Positions 1 through 4,535 of a stretch of DNA of 10,188 nucleotides are shown piece after piece. A program made the position numbers and the translations under genes. This DNA is from Nitrososphaerota archaeon (GTDB taxonomy: Archaea; Thermoproteota; Nitrososphaeria; Nitrososphaerales; JACPRH01), in contig JARPAQ010000049.1 in assembly GCA_029460375.1 (NCBI GenBank), positions 1-10,188 of the forward strand, written 5' to 3'. Position 1 is the stretch's first letter; each line of letters opens with the position of its first letter. The notes beneath the pieces were generated by a model. That model did not search any database and was not told where the DNA came from. It was given only the letters and a program-made list of their open reading frames with translations.

Positions 1-117
1 AGAGGTGTAATCTGAAAGGCTTAGGCCGATCAGTTCAGCCTGCTGCTTCCAATCGCTCAAGGTGTCAGAATAATATTCATCTATGGTGGCGTAAAGACTA
101 TACGTGGCGTTAAACAC
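1..117 (-). CDS. 5' end of an unidentified protein, runs off the window
   Basis: An open frame of 39 codons reads leftward from a GTG at 117-115 to the window edge without a stop. The peptide begins MFNATYSLYATIDEYYSDTL and continues with a charged, helix-like stretch; I do not recognise a family and see no signal peptide. An in-frame TAA lies eight codons upstream of the GTG, and no ATG lies between, so GTG is the best start. A TATA-like element on the minus strand (AATATAGATG, 152-143) is centred about 31 bases from the GTG, which fits a leaderless or nearly leaderless archaeal transcript. The gene is divergent from the broken membrane protein gene at 236. The short open length makes a chance frame possible. 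Confidence 0.42.
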   Translation of the reverse strand, partial: MFNATYSLYATIDEYYSDTLSDWKQQAELIGLSLSDYTS

Positions 118-235
118 CTCTAATTTCAGATAGTGTTAAGATCATCTATATTGGAAATCAAAATGGATTTTATAATTATTCATTGCTTATGCACAATCGG
201 GAAAATATATACGGCGATGAATGTAAGGAGTTCCT
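118..235. promoter_or_regulatory. Divergent promoter region
   Basis: This AT-rich gap holds a plus-strand TATA-like run (AAATATATA, 203-211) about 28 bases ahead of the ATG at 236, and a strong Shine-Dalgarno sequence AAGGAG at 225-230, five bases before that ATG. On the minus strand AATATAGATG (152-143) could serve the gene ending at 117. The strong initiation signal points to ATG 236, which is out of frame with the main hydrophobic reading frame that follows. Confidence 0.45.
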
Positions 236-674
236 ATGAACTGGCGCCGAATAATGGGAAAGGATAGCGGGTTCGTTCTATATAGTTTTGGGACTACTTT
301 ATCTCTTCATCTTTTCGACAGCGATCGGTCGAATCATCTTTGAAGGCGCAGAGGGCCTTCTACCTACATTCCACGTAAGTTCAACTGGCTACTCCTTCTC
401 CACGGGTCAGCTTCCCACCCTAATCCAGATAGTTCTCTTTATCCCTGCTGGAATTATGCTCGTTTGGAAACTGAGGCGGTGGGCCGCCATCCTTGGGATC
501 ATAGGTACTTTGGTGTTGCCGCTGACATCTCTTACCCTTCAAGTGCTTGTCTCTGCGTATGGCGGACCTCCTATAACTGAACTAATCGGCGTAGAATAGA
601 TTGTTTTTGGTGTAGGATTGTTTGTTGGTCTTCCTGTTTTAGGTACTGTTTTTGCTTGGAGAATTTTGCAGTAA
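236..674 (+). pseudogene. Small four-helix membrane protein gene, frameshifted and interrupted by TAG
   Basis: The best start, ATG 236 with AAGGAG in front, reads MNWRRI and then falls into a non-hydrophobic frame ending at a TGA after about 35 codons. Shifting by one base near 252-254 enters a long hydrophobic frame that starts WERIAGSFYIVLGLLYLF and stays open to a TAG at 597-599. Within it only a TTG at 288 could serve as a start, and that would cut into the first membrane helix. Beyond the TAG the same frame continues for 24 codons, almost all hydrophobic (IVFGVGLFVGLPVLG...), to TAA at 672-674: a clear fourth membrane helix. The ancestral product would be about 146 residues with four helices and a short extracytoplasmic loop after helix 1. 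I do not recognise the family. Two lesions favour true decay over one sequencing error, though a functional truncated protein from 288 to 599 cannot be excluded. Confidence 0.6.
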
Positions 675-702
675 TTTAGGCCTGATAGTCTGCTTTAGGT
701 CT

Positions 703-921
703 TTACACGCTCTTGGCTCTTCGTATCTTCTCTACGGCTTCATACATCTTGTCTTCAGGAGTAACGAGGCCCTTCTTTAGCGCCTTCTCCCAGTATATAA
801 TGATGAATTTGCGTTTCTTGGAGTATTCAGAATATAGACCTTTGCGCTCGACTTCGAGTATATCATCTAGGTACTGTTTCAGGGTTCTTGTGTCCCTGTC
901 AACTACTTCTGAGCTTAACAT
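703..921 (-). CDS. Small charged hypothetical protein
   Basis: The frame encodes 72 residues from ATG 921, rich in Lys, Glu, Asp and Tyr and predicted to be mostly helical (for example YLDDILEVERKG and TPEDKMYEAVEKIRRAKSV at the C-terminus). It has no membrane segment or cysteine motif. I do not recognise a family. A TTG at 960 would add 13 residues, but ATG 921 is preferred: an AT-rich TATA-like stretch (TTAATAAT, minus strand 948-941, or ATTATATATT, 970-961) lies 20-45 bases upstream and no Shine-Dalgarno is seen at either start. The opposite strand is also open here (713-967), but its Ser/Leu/Arg-rich product looks like an antisense shadow. The gene is divergent from the PhoU-like gene at 1086 and tail-to-tail with the broken membrane protein gene. 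Confidence 0.6.
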   Translation of the reverse strand: MLSSEVVDRDTRTLKQYLDDILEVERKGLYSEYSKKRKFIIIYWEKALKKGLVTPEDKMYEAVEKIRRAKSV

Positions 922-1085
922 TTTGTCCGTCGAGCCTATTATTATTAAGAGATTTTGCAATATATAATATTTGCCACGTTTTTTTGATCGAGTTAAAAAA
1001 TTAATAATCTAAATACATTCACCCTTAAAGTATAAAGATTATATATCCACATTGACTATAGCGAATAGTTCGAGGAAGAAATAAG
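922..1085. promoter_or_regulatory. Divergent AT-rich promoter region ahead of the PhoU-like gene
   Basis: On the plus strand two TATA-like elements, AGTATAAAG (1029-1037) and TTATATAT (1039-1046), precede ATG 1086; transcription would begin near 1060-1072. A Shine-Dalgarno sequence GAGGAA at 1072-1077 lies eight bases ahead of the ATG, so this gene probably has a short leader. On the minus strand ATTATATATT (970-961) can serve the small gene starting at 921. No clear operator palindrome was found. Confidence 0.5.
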
Positions 1086-2195
1086 ATGAAAGTAGATACT
1101 AGAAAACTACAGCAAGTAGGCCACTCAACACTTATGATATCATTACCAAAAGAATGGGTAAGGGCAACTGCGCTGTCCCAAGGAGATACCCTAACAATTC
1201 AACAGAATGACGACGGAACTCTCCAAATTCTACCTACTGGGATATCCGAAAAGAAGGAGATAATAAAATGCATAGTAGACGCTGACAAAATCGAAGGCCG
1301 AAGACTTATCACAAGAATAATAACCGGTATCTATATCATCGGGCATGAGACACTTGAAATAGCATCCAAAAAAGGATTCGAAACTGAGCAGCTGGCGGAG
1401 ATACGCCAAATAATTCAACGTCTAACAGGTATGAGCATTGTTGAACAGGATATGAACCATGTCGTGATAAAGAACTTTGTAGATCCAACCAGATTCCCTA
1501 CAAACGGGTTGCTCAGAAGGATATACATAATCACATCTTGGATGCAAGAGGCATCTATGCAGGCTTTGAAGGAACGTCGTAAGAACCTTGCGAATGAAGT
1601 TATTCATATGGAGAACGAGGTTGACCGTATTTACTGGCTTGTTGTAAGGCAGCTGTTGCTTGCAGTGAAGGATAAGGCTGTTGAGAAGAAGATAGGCATA
1701 GAATCTCCTTTAAACATAGTAGGCGATCGAACCATCGTAAAGGTTCTTGAGAAGATAGGTGATCTTTCAGAAGATATAGCCAATGAGGTCATTACAATTC
1801 TGGATAGTGATTACCCGCTTGAGACCCCCATCATTACAGAGCTGGATAAACTTTTCAAACTCATTCACGATGTATATGACGAATCTACAAAGGCGTTCTT
1901 CGCAACTGATCTCAATAAGGCCAACGACGCACTTGAGAAGGTTGGAGCTATCAAGCTGGAGCAGAAGAAGGTGACTGATTCTATCCTGACCGCCTTTACG
2001 CGCAGTCTGGAGAAGAAGGGCCCAATCGTTTCTGAGAAGGTTGACACCTATCTGTCTTTAAGAGCTATTCTATGGAACTTTGCCCAGATAGCTGGATACT
2101 GCGGTACCATTTCCGAGATAACCATAAACAGGGCGCTTGAAAAACCTAGTGCCATATGCAGATTCGAGCGTTTATCATCCTCTGAAGTAGATTAA
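1086..2195 (+). CDS. AbrB-type DNA-binding domain fused to PhoU domain, phosphate uptake regulator-like
   Basis: The 369-residue product starts with a SpoVT/AbrB-like swapped-hairpin domain (about residues 3-50: QVGHSTLMISLPKEWV, then GDTLTIQQNDDGTLQI), followed by a predicted all-helical PhoU-like region (about 70-355). The run EKIGDLSEDIAN (222-233) matches the PhoU metal-binding signature E..GD...NI, and a degenerate copy of the helical repeat lies before it. PhoU proteins of bacteria control the Pst phosphate transporter through PhoR; archaeal AbrB-PhoU fusions are widespread and are thought to act directly on DNA, though targets are poorly known. No pst, pit or phoR gene is present here, so the regulated pathway cannot be read from context. 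The start ATG has GAGGAA eight bases upstream. Length and domain order are normal for the archaeal fusion family. It is followed after 82 bases by the winged-helix gene on the same strand, which has its own promoter. Confidence 0.9.
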   Translation: MKVDTRKLQQVGHSTLMISLPKEWVRATALSQGDTLTIQQNDDGTLQILPTGISEKKEIIKCIVDADKIEGRRLITRIITGIYIIGHETLEIASKKGFETEQLAEIRQIIQRLTGMSIVEQDMNHVVIKNFVDPTRFPTNGLLRRIYIITSWMQEASMQALKERRKNLANEVIHMENEVDRIYWLVVRQLLLAVKDKAVEKKIGIESPLNIVGDRTIVKVLEKIGDLSEDIANEVITILDSDYPLETPIITELDKLFKLIHDVYDESTKAFFATDLNKANDALEKVGAIKLEQKKVTDSILTAFTRSLEKKGPIVSEKVDTYLSLRAILWNFAQIAGYCGTISEITINRALEKPSAICRFERLSSSEVD

Positions 2196-2242
2196 ACCCA
2201 CTCGCACTTGGATGCTAGAAGTCGGACTTGCTATCAAGAATG

Positions 2243-2281
2243 TTTATAGATTAACCTAGACCTAGGTTAACTGTAGGTTGA
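2243..2281 (+). promoter_or_regulatory. TATA box and palindromic operator over the start of the winged-helix gene
   Basis: A TATA-like box TTTATAGA (2243-2250) is followed at once by a 20-bp interrupted palindrome TTAACCTA-GACC-TAGGTTAA (2251-2270) with perfect 8-bp arms. A third half-site, TAGGTTGA, begins at 2274, exactly 11 bp after the right arm, and overlaps the TTG start at 2278. The box is centred about 31 bases before the TTG, as expected for a leaderless transcript, and no Shine-Dalgarno is present. A regulator bound here would cover the transcription start, the usual position for archaeal repression. Autoregulation by the downstream winged-helix protein is inference. Confidence 0.62.
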
Positions 2282-2850
2282 AGAAGATCGGTCTATTCGG
2301 CATCATACTGGCCATATCATTCGTAGGCTTCGCTATATCTCTCTACACTTTGAGCGTAACCTTTCAGGCTCAATCGACCAGCAACTTCATGTCTGATATG
2401 ATGCGTAATATGATGGGCGGGATGGAAGGCATGGATGTCTTAGAGCCTGTTGAAGTTCCGGTTTATCTCTGGATTCTACCTTCTATTTTTGTGGGCTTGT
2501 TGATTCTGGGTGTAAGTGGGCTGGTCTATTTCCTTATGGTTCCGGAGATAAGGCTGTCGTCTAAATCTTTAGCTGAGCCGGCTGCGCGTACTTCTGCACC
2601 TGCTTTCGGGGGAGAGAAGGTCTCTACATTATTGAAGACTATGAAGCCCGATGAGAAGAAGGTCTTCGAGGTTTTAGCTTCACACGATGGTAAGTATCTT
2701 CAGAAGCATATTTCGAAGGAGACTGATCTCAGCCGGCTTAAGACTCATAGGATAATCGCTAGGTTTGCTGAGCGAGGTATAGTTACCGTAAGACCCTACG
2801 GCAATACGAATGAAGTCGCTCTATCAAGCTGGTTAACATCTGGAGAATAA
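2278..2850 (+). CDS. Membrane-embedded winged-helix protein with Met-rich external loop
   Basis: The 190-residue product has a first membrane helix at about 4-30, an external loop at 31-63 carrying a Met-rich run (MSDMMRNMMGGMEGM, 38-52), a second membrane helix at about 64-88, a Ser/Ala/Pro linker, and a cytoplasmic winged-helix domain at about 115-186 (KPDEKKVFEVLASHDGKYLQ, then a recognition region with SRLKTHRII and a wing around GIVTVRPYGNTNEVAL). The domain resembles MarR/ArsR-like helix-turn-helix domains of archaeal membrane regulators. Start TTG 2278 is required to keep helix 1: a stop lies five codons upstream and the first internal ATG is residue 39. Clustered methionines on an external face are typical copper(I) ligands in unrelated copper proteins; that this loop senses copper is inference, strengthened by the convergent cupredoxin gene 45 bases downstream. 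No known regulator name applies. Confidence 0.82.
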   Translation: MKKIGLFGIILAISFVGFAISLYTLSVTFQAQSTSNFMSDMMRNMMGGMEGMDVLEPVEVPVYLWILPSIFVGLLILGVSGLVYFLMVPEIRLSSKSLAEPAARTSAPAFGGEKVSTLLKTMKPDEKKVFEVLASHDGKYLQKHISKETDLSRLKTHRIIARFAERGIVTVRPYGNTNEVALSSWLTSGE

Positions 2851-2887
2851 AAAGAAGAAGGAAGAGGAGAAGCTGGTTCGGCTTCTC
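2851..2887 (-). terminator. Hairpin with pyrimidine-rich tail between convergent genes
   Basis: In the 45-bp gap between two convergent stops lies a 7-bp hairpin: GAGAAGC (2867-2873), loop TGGTTCG, GCTTCTC (2881-2887). On the minus strand the stem is followed by a long T/C-rich run ending in TTCTTTTTA, complement of 2850-2866, which fits U-rich archaeal termination of the cupredoxin transcript. On the plus strand no T-run follows, so its role for the winged-helix gene is doubtful. Confidence 0.5.
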
Positions 2888-2895
2888 TGATAGCT

Positions 2896-3543
2896 CTACT
2901 CCACTACTATGATTCTTCCTTCCATGTATGGGTGCGGGTCACAGTGGTAGATGTATTCTCCTGGCTCTGTGAAGGTGTAGTTGAAACTCTCCATATGACC
3001 TAGCATCGGAGATTCTAACGCTTCATCTTCATGGTTATGTCCGTCTTCATCGTGGGTTCCTGCTTCTACGTTGTGTCCTACGAAGTCCATGTTAGTCCAT
3101 GTTACTGTTGTGCCGACCTTTATTGTCAGGTTCTGGGGGTGGAAGTTGTAGTTGCCGATTATCACCTGAGCGTAGTCCGACTGCGTTGCGTCTACGTTGT
3201 TATCCCAGCCTTCGACGCAGGGCATACTCCAACCTTCCTCTAAATTACCAGCCCCTCCGAAGCCACCCATCATACCTCCCATCATGCCGCCCATCATTCC
3301 GGGGCCACCTCTGTATTGGGGTGAGTCTTGGCTAGGCGCACCTCTATTATATTGATCATTGTATCCCTGCATCATACCACCGCCCATCATACCTCCCATG
3401 CCAACGCCTGGTTGGCCGCCGGATGCGTATCCATTAAACAGATATGCTGCTGGTGTGAACATGTTTGCGTATGCTGTTGCTGACGTAACAGCTATCAGTG
3501 CTGTGACCGATACCGCGATTATTACGAGTTCTTTCGTCTTCAT
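2896..3543 (-). CDS. Secreted amicyanin-like cupredoxin with Met/Gly-rich repeats
   Basis: The 215-residue product has a signal peptide or N-terminal anchor (about 1-27, ending SATAYA), a low-complexity spacer with two Met/Gly blocks (GMGGMMGGGMM, 48-58, and GMMGGMMGGMMGG, 82-94), and a C-terminal cupredoxin fold (about 122-215). All type 1 copper ligands are present: His157 in VGHNV, then Cys201, His204 and Met207 in the loop YHCDPHPYMEG, the C-x2-H-x2-M spacing of amicyanin/plastocyanin-like proteins. An acidic and His-rich insert (THDEDGHNHEDE, 163-174) follows the first ligand. It probably carries electrons or binds copper outside the membrane; the redox partner is not in view. ATG 3543 has GGTGAGG (3558-3552) eight bases upstream. 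The gene faces a winged-helix gene whose external loop is also Met-rich, and its promoter region carries phased repeats. Confidence 0.9.
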   Translation of the reverse strand: MKTKELVIIAVSVTALIAVTSATAYANMFTPAAYLFNGYASGGQPGVGMGGMMGGGMMQGYNDQYNRGAPSQDSPQYRGGPGMMGGMMGGMMGGFGGAGNLEEGWSMPCVEGWDNNVDATQSDYAQVIIGNYNFHPQNLTIKVGTTVTWTNMDFVGHNVEAGTHDEDGHNHEDEALESPMLGHMESFNYTFTEPGEYIYHCDPHPYMEGRIIVVE

Positions 3544-3570
3544 CTTGTTTTCCTCACCCTGTACTAGATT

Positions 3571-3621
3571 TGAAACAGAACTTGATAGTTTGGTGAAACA
3601 GATCTGAAACAGTTTTGAAAC
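3571..3621. repeat. Array of TGAAAC repeats phased at 11-12 bp ahead of the cupredoxin gene
   Basis: TGAAACA occurs at 3571, 3594 and 3605 and TGAAACG at 3616; a degenerate unit TGATAG sits at 3583. Successive starts differ by 12, 11, 11 and 11 bases, close to one helical turn, so all units face the same side of the DNA. In the sense of the cupredoxin gene the unit reads GTTTCA. The array lies between the putative TATA box (3627-3634) and the start codon, spanning the predicted transcription start and part of the leader. It could be a multi-site operator or a leader RNA element. Confidence 0.65.
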
Positions 3622-3725
3622 GATTAGATAAAATTAGACTGTTATCGTGTCTTTGGTTGAGATGCTTTTCGAGGCTTGAGACTCTATCTAAACCTAAGAA
3701 ACACCGAGTCTTGGTTCAACCATCA
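3622..3725 (-). promoter_or_regulatory. Putative promoter of the cupredoxin gene and upstream spacer
   Basis: On the minus strand ATTTTATC (3634-3627) is a TATA-like box that would place the transcript start near 3604, giving a leader of about 60 nucleotides. Further upstream TAGGTTTA (minus strand, 3696-3689) resembles the half-site TAGGTTAA found before the winged-helix gene, and a small perfect palindrome TGGTT-C-AACCA (3712-3722) lies just after the stop of the neighbouring gene. The rest of the spacer shows no reading frame or other structure. Confidence 0.42.
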
Positions 3726-4151
3726 TCAGGACTTGGCGATCACATAAGATGATGTTCTGTACGTCGATTCGCTGTCAACATCCTTCACATTAACGATTAA
3801 CATGTAGGATGACCCAGCTTCAATTCCGGTTGCAGTGCACCTCATGGACGCAGAATCTCCTGGCTCCATGCCCTTTGGAAGTCTCCTGCAACTTAGTGAT
3901 CCTTCGCTAATCTGGACAGATTCAACATCCAATTTTATAACGCCGTCATTCATAATATTCGCAGAAAGTCTTCCTCCGGCAAGACTTACATCGCTCAAAC
4001 TGACATGGAGGCTTTGAGATTGATCTAAGCTCCTAGACTGAGCTGAGTAGAACGCCATAATTGCTATAACAACTACCATAGCTGCAAACAAAATTAAAGT
4101 TCTTAGTTTTATCCTCTTTGTCGGCTTGACTTCATACAATTCATCATCCAT
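3726..4151 (-). CDS. Membrane-anchored protein with small extracytoplasmic beta-domain
   Basis: From ATG 4151 the product has 141 residues: a short charged cytoplasmic N-terminus (MDDELYEVKPTKRIKLR), one membrane helix (about 16-36), and an exported domain of about 100 residues with the alternating pattern of a beta-sandwich (SLHVSLSDVSLAGGRL, NDGVIKLDVESVQI, SYMLIVNVKDV). Two cysteines (in SLSCRRL and SMRCTAT) could form a disulfide. Similar small beta-domains occur in archaeal surface and pilin-like proteins, but I recognise no named family. A TTG at 4178 would add nine residues and overlap the upstream gene; ATG 4151, seventeen bases after that gene's stop and with GTGAGG ahead, looks better. 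It probably shares a transcript with the 69-residue protein upstream. Confidence 0.65.
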   Translation of the reverse strand: MDDELYEVKPTKRIKLRTLILFAAMVVVIAIMAFYSAQSRSLDQSQSLHVSLSDVSLAGGRLSANIMNDGVIKLDVESVQISEGSLSCRRLPKGMEPGDSASMRCTATGIEAGSSYMLIVNVKDVDSESTYRTSSYVIAKS

Positions 4152-4167
4152 GGCATTGGTAATGTCC

Positions 4168-4377
4168 TCACACTGCAAATATAACTATTTCGGGTTTGAA
4201 CTTACTAGTAAGGCCCATCATAGTTGAACCAGCGAACATACCTCCATTCCAAAAAGATGACCCATAGATTGTGGCGGAGACCAGATATACAGCAGCGATG
4301 GCGTGTAAAGCAGGACCTATCACAGAGAGTGTAAAAGCTGCTATTGGGCGCGCCTCATACTCCGCCAACTTCTTCAC
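4168..4377 (-). CDS. Short membrane protein, possibly truncated
   Basis: The 69-residue product starts at a GTG (4377-4375) and has a short hydrophilic N-terminus (KKLAEYEARP), one clear membrane helix (about 11-38) and a Gly/Met/Phe segment (WNGGMFAGSTMMG), then ends at TGA 4170-4168 after a short tail. The layout resembles the first third of archaeal four-helix proteins that begin with EARP- or ERP-type motifs followed by a hydrophobic helix and a Gly/Met-rich loop, so the gene may be cut short; I could not find the missing helices in another frame. The GTG overlaps the TGA of the frame before it (GTGA), which suggests translational coupling, and GGAAGG directly precedes it. The next gene starts 17 bases after its stop. 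Confidence 0.5.
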   Translation of the reverse strand: MKKLAEYEARPIAAFTLSVIGPALHAIAAVYLVSATIYGSSFWNGGMFAGSTMMGLTSKFKPEIVIFAV

Positions 4378-4535
4378 CTTCCAGCAATCTTCGCGAGCTC
4401 CTCAGTCTCCTTGAGCTGCTCGAGGAGAACCTGCCTCAAGATCCGAGGCAAAGACAGCATGAAGACCTGTCCTACATCCTCGATGCAGGACCTTCTGGGA
4501 ATCGTGGAGAAATCCGATAGGGTTCTAACATTCTC
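4374..4535 (-). other. Short open frame directly after the ppdK stop, possible gene remnant
   Basis: After the TAG that ends ppdK the same frame stays open for 53 codons to a TGA at 4376-4374, which overlaps the GTG start of the next gene. The C-terminal part is amphipathic (RQVLLEQLKETEELAKIAGR). The first internal ATG is at 4460 and would give 28 residues; no start lies near the beginning. It may be a small coupled gene, the tail of a lost gene or chance: two plus-strand frames are also open over much of this stretch, helped by many CTC/GAG codons that read as Leu or Glu on both strands. Confidence 0.3.

Noticed and set aside
597..599. Pyrrolysine-type reading of TAG
   Set aside because: TAG ends ppdK, the cupredoxin and the metallopeptidase at natural C-termini, and the affected gene also has a frameshift, so decay is simpler.
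713..967. Plus-strand open frame of 84 codons opposite the small gene at 703-921
   Set aside because: Its product is Ser/Leu/Arg-rich with no start signal, typical of the shadow of a charged helical protein on the other strand.
3262..3402. Repeated CATCAT/CCCATCAT units considered as a CRISPR or regulatory repeat
   Set aside because: They encode the Met/Gly blocks of the cupredoxin in frame; there is no repeat-spacer pattern.
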